From JACPDI01 sp035463475 (lineage in GTDB: Bacteria > Acidobacteriota > Vicinamibacteria > Vicinamibacterales > 2-12-FULL-66-21), in NCBI GenBank assembly GCA_035463475.1, contig DATHTE010000051.1, positions 133,168 to 197,167 of the forward strand: a stretch of DNA of 64,000 nt. The letters run 5' to 3'. The translations under genes were made by a program, and so were the position numbers. Below the pieces are notes generated by a model, which worked only from the letters and a program-made list of their open reading frames with translations, was not told where the DNA came from and searched no databases. Below are positions 9,844-16,171 of the stretch, piece by piece; the first letter of the stretch is position 1; each line of letters opens with the position of its first letter.

Positions 9844-9861
9844 TGGCACATCGCTTGATGC
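9844..9861 (+). promoter_or_regulatory. Sigma-54-like site before the PEP-CTERM-like gene
   Basis: TGGCACATCGCTTGATGC. The -24 hexamer TGGCAC is perfect and the spacing to TTG is correct, but the -12 reads TTGATGC instead of TTGC. The same variant occurs at 16142-16159 before a beta-helix gene. A start site near 9870 would leave a short leader with GAGG at 9874-9877 before the ATG at 9887. Confidence 0.55.
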
Positions 9862-9886
9862 TGTAGCACGCGTGAGGTGCGAACGA

Positions 9887-10126
9887 ATGAGGCGTCTGGT
9901 GATTGCGATGATGGCGGCTGCGGCGCTGGCGGCGCCGATGGCGGCTGCCGGTACCAGCGCGCCCACCGAGGCGGAGCCAATGCCTGCCGCCGCGCGCACA
10001 ACGATCGTGGACCAGGCCGACGGCCCGCGCGCGCTGCCGCACGCGCCGGACCTGCCGGAAGAAGCCACGCTGGTGCTCATTGGCACCCTGCTGATCGGGT
10101 TTGCGGCCGCCGTAAGGCGAGCCTGA
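9887..10126 (+). CDS. Small secreted protein with PEP-CTERM-like sorting tail
   Basis: 79 residues. The ATG at 9887 is preceded by GAGG at a good distance; an upstream in-frame ATG (9806) lies ahead of the sigma-54-like site and is rejected. An N-terminal signal peptide (MRRLVIAMMAAAALAAPMAA) leads into a ~35-residue Ala/Pro-rich middle with no recognisable domain. The C-terminus reads LPEEATLVLIGTLLIGF followed by AAAVRRA: a Pro-Glu motif, a hydrophobic helix and a basic end. This is the three-part PEP-CTERM signal that exosortase recognises (usual form PEPATLALLGLGLAGL...RRR). The PEE in place of PEP is an accepted variant. It lies beside the EPS and regulator genes, as in known exosortase loci. 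I infer a very small exosortase substrate displayed in the envelope or matrix. Confidence 0.75.
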   Translation: MRRLVIAMMAAAALAAPMAAAGTSAPTEAEPMPAAARTTIVDQADGPRALPHAPDLPEEATLVLIGTLLIGFAAAVRRA

Positions 10127-10313
10127 ATTCGGACCGCAGTCCCAGCCGGGCGCGGCGGCGTATGTCCGACCAACCGCCGGCTGGGGACCGAACCGACGCG
10201 GGCGCGAACCGGGCGATATCCGGCGCGCCCGTTCTTTTCGCGCGATCTAGAGTGCGTCCACCAGCCCGTCCCGCCAGGTCGCGGCGTTCATCTTGCACCC
10301 GCCGAGCAAACAC

Positions 10314-11387
10314 ATGCGTATGCGGAAGGCGCTCAAGGCGCTCGCGCTGCGGTCGTCGAAGCGGCTCGGGCTGTTTACGTTCCTGAAGAACAGCGAGTGG
10401 CGCCGCCGGCGGCTTCTGGTGCTCTGCTATCACGGTGTCTCGCTCGCTGACGAGCACCTGTGGAACCCGCCGCTCTACATCAGCCCATCGGACCTCCGCG
10501 CGCGCTTCGAGCTGCTGCGCGGCGGTGGCTATCGCGTGCTGCCGCTCGACGAGGCCATCCGCCGGCTGTACGCCCGCGAGTTGCCGCCGCGAAGCGTCGC
10601 GGTCACGTTCGATGACGGGTATCACGATTTCCACGCGGCGGCCTGGCCGCTGCTGCGCGAGTTCGACTTTCCGGCCACCGTGTACCTGACGACGTTGCGC
10701 TGCGAGAGGAATTACCCGGTGTTCAACCTCGTCACGTCGTACATGCTGTGGCGGGCGAGCGGCCGCATCGTCGAGACCTCACTGCCTGGTGCGGCGAGGC
10801 TCGATCTGAGAACGTCGCGGTCACGCACGGACTCCTGGAAGCGTGTGATGGCCGCGGCCTCGCATCGGCCGATCGGCGAGAAGCGCGATGTCGCGCGGGA
10901 GCTGGGTTCCGCTCTCGGCGTCGATTACGACGCGCTCGAGCGCAGGCGGATGTTGACGATCATGACTCCTGCGCAGGTGTCTGAGCTTGCGGCTGCCGGG
11001 CTCGACGTTCAGCTCCACACGCACTCGCACCAGACGCCCGGCGACCGGGAGCTGTTCGAAGCGGAGATCGCGCGCAACCGCGAGCGCATCATTGCGTACA
11101 CCGGCCGGCAGCCCAGGCACTTCTGCTACCCGAGTGGCATTTACGAGGCGCGGTTTCTGCCGTGGCTGGCGTCGGCGGGCGTCGTTTCGGCAACCACGTG
11201 CGATCCGGGTCTCGCCTCTGAGCGTTCCGACGCCCTGTTGCTGCCGCGGCTGGTGGATCATGCGGGCCTCAGCGCCGTGGAGTTCGAGGGCTGGCTGAGT
11301 GGCGCCGCGGCCCTCGCGCCGCAGAAGCCGGCGGAGCAGCCCCGCTCCGCTGCCGCCCCCGCCGCCGGCCGTCCCGCCGCCGCCTGA
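10314..11387 (+). CDS. Polysaccharide deacetylase family protein (NodB-like)
   Basis: 357 residues. The NodB/CE4 fold removes N- or O-acetyl groups from polysaccharides. Motif 1 is VTFDDGYHDF, with the metal-binding second Asp; motif 2 is LHTHSHQTPG, with the two metal His residues; a later motif is FCYPSGIYEARFLPWL. The opening segment LLVLCYHGVS is typical of the PgaB/IcaB side of the family. No signal peptide is clear, and the N-terminus is basic (MRKALKALALRSSKRL), so it may be cytoplasmic or use another route. Possible starts are a TTG at 10293, ATG at 10314 or ATG at 10320; no strong ribosome site separates them. It probably trims the exopolysaccharide made by the neighbouring locus. 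The C-terminal ~25 residues are Ala/Pro-rich and disordered. Confidence 0.88.
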   Translation: MRMRKALKALALRSSKRLGLFTFLKNSEWRRRRLLVLCYHGVSLADEHLWNPPLYISPSDLRARFELLRGGGYRVLPLDEAIRRLYARELPPRSVAVTFDDGYHDFHAAAWPLLREFDFPATVYLTTLRCERNYPVFNLVTSYMLWRASGRIVETSLPGAARLDLRTSRSRTDSWKRVMAAASHRPIGEKRDVARELGSALGVDYDALERRRMLTIMTPAQVSELAAAGLDVQLHTHSHQTPGDRELFEAEIARNRERIIAYTGRQPRHFCYPSGIYEARFLPWLASAGVVSATTCDPGLASERSDALLLPRLVDHAGLSAVEFEGWLSGAAALAPQKPAEQPRSAAAPAAGRPAAA

Positions 11388-11388
11388 A

Positions 11389-11412
11389 AAACGGGGACAG
11401 TCCCCCGTTCTC
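11389..11412. repeat. GGGGACAGTC-type palindrome after the deacetylase gene
   Basis: ACGGGGACAG followed by TCCCCCGTTC, directly after the stop codon at 11385-11387. It belongs to the same dispersed family as copies at 13546, 22622, 23708 and 38341. The hairpin probably also works as a terminator. Confidence 0.75.
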
Positions 11413-11449
11413 TTTCCCCTTCTGTGATCGCACGACAGATCTGTAAAGC

Positions 11450-11483
11450 AAATCCGACTTCAACCGACTTTCAAGTCAGATTT
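11450..11483. repeat. AT-rich inverted repeat, AAATCCGACTT / AAGTCAGATTT
   Basis: Arms at 11450-11460 and 11473-11483 match over 11 bases with one mismatch, separated by 12 bases and followed by TTTTG. It could be an additional terminator for the deacetylase gene or an operator upstream of the sigma-54-like site at 11532. Its low GC content contrasts with the surroundings. Confidence 0.5.
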
Positions 11484-11531
11484 TGTGCCTGATTCTGGCC
11501 GCTCGGCCGCTGCGTGTGCGGCTGATGTGCG

Positions 11532-11547
11532 CGGCACCGTGCTTGCG
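11532..11547 (+). promoter_or_regulatory. Sigma-54-like site before beta-helix gene 1
   Basis: CGGCACCGTGCTTGCG: one mismatch in the -24 box (C for T), perfect TTGC at -12, correct spacing. A start near 11558 would give a ~60-base leader before the ATG at 11620. Confidence 0.6.
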
Positions 11548-11619
11548 GATGAGCCGGCGACGCACGCACGCGGGTGGCGTGCATCATTTCTTTATCCACG
11601 CCAGCCTCTCGAGGGCCAC

Positions 11620-13542
11620 ATGGGGCGTCGGTATCCGTCCGCAGTCCTGTCGCTCCTCGTGTGCGCGTCCGCCGCCACGACGGCCGCGCAGACAACCATC
11701 TACCTTCAGGCGGGCGAGAACCTCCAGGCGGCGCTCAACGCCGCGCAGCCGGGAGACACCATCCTTCTGCAGCCAGGCGCGACGTTCACGGGTGATTTCG
11801 TGCTGCCGGTGAAGAGCGGTGCGGAGTTCATCACGGTCCGATCGGCGGCGCCCGACGCGAATCTGCCTGCCGACCAGGAACGTGTCACGCCAGCGATGGC
11901 GCCCCTCTTCCCGCGGCTCGTGTCCGGCAGCTCCGCGCCCGCCGTGCGCACTGCGCCCGGTGCGCACCACTGGCGGCTGCAGTTTCTCGAGCTGGGCGCC
12001 AACCACAAGGGGTACGGCGAGATCCTCGCCATCGGCGACGGCGGCGCCGCGCAGAACGATCTCTCGCTCGTGCCGTACGCGATCGTGATCGACCGCGTGT
12101 ACATCCACGGCGACCCGCTCCTCGGCCAGAAGCGCGGCATCGCGCTGAACGGCCGTGACATCACCATCCGCGGCTCGCACATCAGCGACATCAAGGCGGT
12201 GGGGCAGGACAGCCAGGCGATCGGTGGATGGAACGGTCCGGGGCCTTACCTGGTCGAGAACAACTACGTGGAGGCCGCCGGCGAGAACTTCCTGCTCGGC
12301 GGCGCGGATCCGTCGATTCCGGGCCTGGTGGCGGAACGCGTGGTCGTGCGGCGCAATAGGTTCTCCCGACCCGTGAGCTGGCGCGAACCGATTGTGCCGG
12401 CGCCCGCCGGCGTCGCCGCGACGGCATCAGCCAGCGGCGGCGTACTGACGGGCGGGACCTACGCCTACCGCATCGTGGCGCGCCGACCTGCCGGGCAGAC
12501 GAACATCGCGCAGTCTCCGGCGTCCTCCGAGGTGACCGCCGTGCTGCCGGCAGGGACCGTGAGCGGCTCGGTCACGGTTTCCTGGGAGGCGGTCCCGCAC
12601 GCAACCGGGTACGACGTCTACGGACGGACATCCGGAGCACAGACGCTCCGCTGGCAGGCGACGGGGACGGATTTCACCGACAGCGGCGCGGCAGGGACGG
12701 TGGCGACCGTCCCCACATCAGCCGGCACCAAGTGGTCCGTCAAGAACGTGTTCGAGCTGAAGAACGCGCGCACTGTGACCGTCGAGTACAACACGTTCGA
12801 ACACAACTGGGAGGCGGGCCAGGCCGGCTACGCGATCGTCTTCACGCCTCGCAACCAGGACGGCGGGTGCACCTGGTGCGTCGTTGAGGACGTGCAGTTC
12901 CAGTACAACATCGTCCGGCACACGGCCGCGGCGATCAACATCCTCGGCTATGACAACGAGCATCCGAGCCAGCAGACGCGCGATATCCTCATTCGGCACA
13001 ACCTGCTGTACGACGTCAATAAGACCGCGTGGGGCGGGAACGGCTACTTCCTGCTGCTCGGCGACGAACCGCGCGACATCGTCGTCGATCACAATACGAT
13101 CGTGCACACCGGCACCACCGTGGTGTACGCCTATGGTGGCACGGCGGCGGACCCGCGCGAGATCCTCGGCTTCCGGTTCACCAACAACATCGCGCGGCAC
13201 AACAGCTACGGCCTGTGGAGCACCTTCTTTACGTACGGCACGGCCGCGCTGAACGGCTACTATCCTGGCGCGACCGTTGCGGGCAATCTCCTGGCGAGCG
13301 GCGCAAGCTCGAAGTATCCCGCCGGCAACTACTTCTACAGCGACTTCGACGGGCAGTTCGCGGCCGCGGGCGCGGACGATTACCACCTGGCGGCGGACAG
13401 CCCGCTGCGCGGCGCGGGAACGGATGGCCTGAATGCCGGCGCCGACATCGACGGGCTCCTCGCGGGCATCGCCGGGACGCCCGTAGGCGTCGGCCTGCCG
13501 CGTCCCCCCGCGGCGCCCCGGAACGTTCGAATCGGCCGATGA
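11620..13542 (+). CDS. Secreted right-handed beta-helix protein with an inserted FN3-like domain
   Basis: 640 residues. I start at the ATG at 11620 (GAGGG just upstream), which gives a clean signal peptide, MGRRYPSAVLSLLVCASAA, then TTAAQ. The frame is open from 11485 but that part overlaps the sigma-54-like site. The body is a right-handed parallel beta-helix with pectate-lyase-like rungs (NNYVEAAGENFLLGG, VEYNTFEHNWEAGQ, IRHNLLYDVN, VDHNTIVHTG). Relative to its paralogue at 16172-17821, about 115 residues (~256-370) are inserted between WREP and WSVKN; they read like a fibronectin type III domain (GTYAYRIVARRPAG, SVTVSWEAVPHATGYDVYGR). The C-terminus ends at RPPAAPRNVRIGR, which looks like the first strand of another FN3 domain cut short. 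No catalytic residues could be assigned. A carbohydrate-binding or -cleaving role on extracellular polymer is inferred. Confidence 0.87.
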   Translation: MGRRYPSAVLSLLVCASAATTAAQTTIYLQAGENLQAALNAAQPGDTILLQPGATFTGDFVLPVKSGAEFITVRSAAPDANLPADQERVTPAMAPLFPRLVSGSSAPAVRTAPGAHHWRLQFLELGANHKGYGEILAIGDGGAAQNDLSLVPYAIVIDRVYIHGDPLLGQKRGIALNGRDITIRGSHISDIKAVGQDSQAIGGWNGPGPYLVENNYVEAAGENFLLGGADPSIPGLVAERVVVRRNRFSRPVSWREPIVPAPAGVAATASASGGVLTGGTYAYRIVARRPAGQTNIAQSPASSEVTAVLPAGTVSGSVTVSWEAVPHATGYDVYGRTSGAQTLRWQATGTDFTDSGAAGTVATVPTSAGTKWSVKNVFELKNARTVTVEYNTFEHNWEAGQAGYAIVFTPRNQDGGCTWCVVEDVQFQYNIVRHTAAAINILGYDNEHPSQQTRDILIRHNLLYDVNKTAWGGNGYFLLLGDEPRDIVVDHNTIVHTGTTVVYAYGGTAADPREILGFRFTNNIARHNSYGLWSTFFTYGTAALNGYYPGATVAGNLLASGASSKYPAGNYFYSDFDGQFAAAGADDYHLAADSPLRGAGTDGLNAGADIDGLLAGIAGTPVGVGLPRPPAAPRNVRIGR

Positions 13543-13545
13543 AAG

Positions 13546-13568
13546 AACGCGGACTGTCCCCGTTTTTG
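13546..13568. repeat. Half copy of the GGGGACAGTC palindrome
   Basis: GAACGCGGACTGTCCCCGTTTTT starts a few bases after the stop of the beta-helix gene and just past the end of the convergent kinase-like gene. It ends in five T residues and is likely to serve as a terminator for the plus-strand gene. Confidence 0.65.
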
Positions 13569-13571
13569 GGC

Positions 13572-14255
13572 TCAGCTCAACGGCAGCTCAATCACACCGC
13601 CCGACTTCTGTCGCTCGCCCGGCAGCGCCAGTAACCGGCCGCCGTGCATCTCGACGACGCGCCGCGCAAGGGGCAGGGAGAGGCCGCACCCCCCGCGCCA
13701 CTCGTCGAAAGGCCCGAGCGAATCGGCGCTCGCCTCCTTCAGCGCGGCGGCGATCGACGCGGTCCCGAGCGCGATCCACGCCACGCGCGCGCCGTTTTTT
13801 GCTCGCGAGGCCGCCGCGATCACCAGGTCGCTGCCGTCGATGATCTCGCGTCGCAGCGCGAACACGATCGCCTCGATAGTGCGGCGCAGCCTCGCGGCGT
13901 CCCCCGTGACCGGAAGCGGCTCGGAGGACTCGTCGATGACGATCCCGGCCTGTCCTTCGCAGGCGGGGGTCCTTCCGATTTCCTGGAGGATGGCCCCCAG
14001 CTCGGCTGTCCCCTCCGAGAGGCTTTGCCGGCCGTCGTGCAGCTGCCCGAGCTCACTCATCTCCGAGATGAGCGCCGAGAGGCGGCCGCAGGACTTCTCG
14101 GCCTCCTCGAGCAGCCGTCGCTGGTTCGGTGCCAGCGGACCGGCGCGGTCGCGCAGGAGCATGCGAAGGTAGCCGGCCACAACCGTCACCGGCGTCCGGA
14201 ACTCGTGGACCGCCAGCGAGAGCAGCCGCGGCCAGTTGGAAACCCCGTTGTGCAC
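13572..14255 (-). CDS. Sensorless, degenerate histidine-kinase-like protein
   Basis: 227 residues. A HisKA dimerisation helix with a perfect H-box lies at the very N-terminus (LAVHEFRTPVTVVAGYLRM, His17), followed by the second helix (LLEEAEKSCGRLSALISEMSEL). The C-terminal ATPase-like half is heavily altered. The N-box lacks its Asn (TIEAIVFALRREI), the G1 box DxGxG is missing (WIALGTASIAA), but a G2-like stretch remains (GCGLSLPLARRVVEMHGGRL). There is no sensor, HAMP or membrane segment. It could be a phosphatase, a phosphotransfer partner that another kinase phosphorylates, or an inactive regulator. The gene stands alone, convergent with the beta-helix gene and divergent from msrP. The intact H-box next to a lost ATP site is the feature to note. 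Confidence 0.75.
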   Translation of the reverse strand: MHNGVSNWPRLLSLAVHEFRTPVTVVAGYLRMLLRDRAGPLAPNQRRLLEEAEKSCGRLSALISEMSELGQLHDGRQSLSEGTAELGAILQEIGRTPACEGQAGIVIDESSEPLPVTGDAARLRRTIEAIVFALRREIIDGSDLVIAAASRAKNGARVAWIALGTASIAAALKEASADSLGPFDEWRGGCGLSLPLARRVVEMHGGRLLALPGERQKSGGVIELPLS

Positions 14256-14308
14256 GCCGACATCTTAATATGTGTACAGCCGCAGCCCCACGCTGCACGG
14301 GGGAACGA

Positions 14309-15262
14309 ATGCTCATCCGCCGCGCGCCAGACGTCCGCGCCTCGGAGATTACCGAGGAGCGCCTGTATTTGAGTCGACGCGAGTTCATGAAAACGGCCGG
14401 CGCCCTGGTCGCCGCCGCCGGCGGCGCGCTCGCGGCGACAGCGCCGCTCGCGGCGCAGACGCCCATCCCCACTTATCGCAAGCTGCCCTTCGGACCGTTT
14501 CACACTAACGAGGGGCTGAACTCGTTCGAAGAGATCACCAGCTACAACAACTTCTATGAGTTCGGCAGCGACAAGAGCGATCCTCAGCGGTACGGCGGGC
14601 GGCTGAAGACGCGCCCCTGGACCGTCAAAGTCGAGGGGCACTGCGCGCGGCAGGGGGACTACGACCTCGACGATCTCAGCAGGCCGGACACGCTCGAAGA
14701 GCGCGTGTACCGGCTGCGCTGCGTCGAGGCCTGGTCGATGGTGATCCCGTGGATCGGCGTGCCGCTCGCCACCCTGATCAAGCGCTTCGAGCCCACCGGA
14801 CGGGCGAAGTTCGTGGAGTTCACGACGCTGTATCGGCCGACCGAGATGATCGGCCAGCAGACGAACATCCTCGACTGGCCCTACGTCGAGGGCTTGAGGC
14901 TCGACGAGGCGACGCACCCGCTGACGATCCTCGCGTCGGGTCTGTACGGCAAGACGTTGATGAACCAGAACGGCGCGCCGCTGCGGCTGGTCGTCCCGTG
15001 GAAGTACGGCTTCAAGAGCATCAAATCGATCGTGCGGATCCGCTTCGTCGAGAAGCAGCCGGTCAACACCTGGCAGCGCATGACGCCGAACGAGTACGGA
15101 TTTTACTCGAACGTGAACCCGAGCGTGGATCATCCCCGCTGGAGCCAGAAGCGCGAGCGTCGCATCGGCGAGTTCCGCCGCCGCGAGACGCTCATGTTCA
15201 ACGGGTACGCCGACGAGGTGGCGAGCCTCTACGCGGGGATGGACTTGAAGCGGAACTACTAG
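14309..15262 (+). CDS. msrP: Protein-methionine-sulfoxide reductase catalytic subunit MsrP
   Basis: 317 residues, the periplasmic molybdopterin enzyme (YedY family) that reduces methionine sulfoxide in envelope proteins. The start at 14309 has GGGGGA upstream; the frame is open further 5' but without coding signals. A twin-arginine signal is present at residues 22-28 (SRREFMK) with a hydrophobic Ala-rich stretch after it. The oxidoreductase molybdopterin-binding fold follows, with the Mo-ligating Cys at residue 138 (YRLRCVEAWSM) and conserved blocks PWIGVPLATLI and NEYGFYSNVNP. The family's usual length is ~330. The membrane partner msrQ follows at 15542, separated by an unusual 280-base spacer that contains a structured element. 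moaA for molybdopterin synthesis lies 10 kb away (25467-26522). Confidence 0.96.
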   Translation: MLIRRAPDVRASEITEERLYLSRREFMKTAGALVAAAGGALAATAPLAAQTPIPTYRKLPFGPFHTNEGLNSFEEITSYNNFYEFGSDKSDPQRYGGRLKTRPWTVKVEGHCARQGDYDLDDLSRPDTLEERVYRLRCVEAWSMVIPWIGVPLATLIKRFEPTGRAKFVEFTTLYRPTEMIGQQTNILDWPYVEGLRLDEATHPLTILASGLYGKTLMNQNGAPLRLVVPWKYGFKSIKSIVRIRFVEKQPVNTWQRMTPNEYGFYSNVNPSVDHPRWSQKRERRIGEFRRRETLMFNGYADEVASLYAGMDLKRNY

Positions 15263-15301
15263 CAGCGAACTACTCGTCCGGTTGCCAGAGGCGCGGGCGC
15301 G

Positions 15302-15484
15302 GCCCTGCGAACGGGTTCTGCACGCGGGAACGCTTGCTCCGGCGATCTGTCCACAGCAAACGTGTTGCCCCAGGGGCGACGACGTGGTGCCGCGCCGTCC
15401 CAAGCGAGCGGGGCGGCCGCGAGCGCCTGGCATCGACAAGCCCCCGGCGAGGCGAGTTCCGGGCCGCGGAACCCGTTCGCGGGC
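15302..15484 (+). ncRNA. Structured element copy 1, between msrP and msrQ
   Basis: A closing stem pairs GCGAACGGGTTC (15307-15318) with GAACCCGTTCGC (15469-15480), extended outward by GCCC/GGGC around a bulged T. A second hairpin lies inside (ACGTGTTGCCCC / GGGGCGACGACGT, about 15360-15385). Shared blocks with the element at 30801-30935 are GCTYGCTCCG, a GTCYACAGCA block and CGACAAGCC, while the closing-stem bases differ but still pair. I do not recognise the family; it could be a cis-regulatory RNA, a free small RNA or a large palindromic intergenic repeat. Strand is given as the direction of both neighbours. No ORF in it looks coding. Confidence 0.55.
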
Positions 15485-15541
15485 ATCGCCCGCGCCTCCG
15501 GCAGGTCAGGCCGGCGGGCGTGGGCATCATGGGGGATATCG

Positions 15542-16132
15542 GTGTCGGCACGAGCTCTGAAAACCATCGTCGCCGTTCTGGCGCCGGCGCCTCTGGTGTA
15601 CCTCGTCTACCTGACGCTTGCCGGCCACCTGGGCGTCAACCCGATCGAGACTGTCACCCTCTTCACGGGCCGGTGGACACTGCGACTGCTGCTCGTCACG
15701 CTGGCGGTCACGCCCGTGCGACGCCTGTTCAAGTGGAACGCGATCATCAGCGTGCGCCGCATGCTTGGTCTGTTCACGTTCTTCTACGCGTGCATCCATC
15801 TCTCGATCTACGTCGCGATCGACCAGTTTTTCGCCTGGGATGTCGTCGTCGAAGACATCACGAAGCGGCCCTTTATCATGGCCGGAATGGGCGCGTTCCT
15901 GCTGATGCTCCCGCTGGCGCTCACGTCAACTCAGGCGTCGATCCGGCGGCTCGGCCGGCGCTGGGCGCAGCTCCACATGCTGATCTATCCAGCGGCTGTG
16001 CTCGGCGTCGTGCACTTTGTCTGGAAGGTAAAGTCCGATCTTCGCTCACCGATGCGGTATGCGCTGGTTCTCGCGCTCCTGCTGGGATTCCGCGTCGCGT
16101 GGAACGCACGCAAACGGCTTTCTCGCGCCTGA
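15542..16132 (+). CDS. msrQ: Haem-containing membrane subunit MsrQ
   Basis: 196 residues from the GTG at 15542, which has GGGGGA six bases upstream and gives the usual family length of about 200; the frame stays open to 15362 but reads as low-quality Arg/Ala sequence. Six membrane segments are visible, with the ferric-reductase-like haem-binding layout. His residues lie in FFYACIHLSIYV, in RWAQLHMLIYP and in LGVVHFVWKV. It passes electrons from the quinone pool to periplasmic MsrP. Pairing with msrP is the normal arrangement; the large spacer between them is not. Confidence 0.92.
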   Translation: MSARALKTIVAVLAPAPLVYLVYLTLAGHLGVNPIETVTLFTGRWTLRLLLVTLAVTPVRRLFKWNAIISVRRMLGLFTFFYACIHLSIYVAIDQFFAWDVVVEDITKRPFIMAGMGAFLLMLPLALTSTQASIRRLGRRWAQLHMLIYPAAVLGVVHFVWKVKSDLRSPMRYALVLALLLGFRVAWNARKRLSRA

Positions 16133-16141
16133 CCACAGCCG

Positions 16142-16159
16142 TGGCACGACACTTGATGC
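16142..16159 (+). promoter_or_regulatory. Sigma-54-like site before beta-helix gene 2
   Basis: TGGCACGACACTTGATGC has a perfect -24 box and correct spacing, with the same TTGATGC variant at -12 as the site at 9844-9861 (15 of 18 bases identical). If used, transcription would start at about 16168-16170, within a few bases of the proposed ATG at 16172, which implies a leaderless or nearly leaderless message, or a later start codon. Confidence 0.5.
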
Positions 16160-16171
16160 GCTGTGGGGTCG

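Noticed and set aside
10282..10297. Weak sigma-54-like match (CGGCGT-N5-TTGC) before the deacetylase gene
   Set aside because: Core GG/GC spacing fits, but the -24 box has three mismatches and the start codon would be almost at +1; not strong enough to list.
15362..15541. Upstream in-frame part of msrQ as coding sequence
   Set aside because: It runs through the structured element, is unlike MsrQ, and a GTG with good ribosome site at 15542 gives the normal length.
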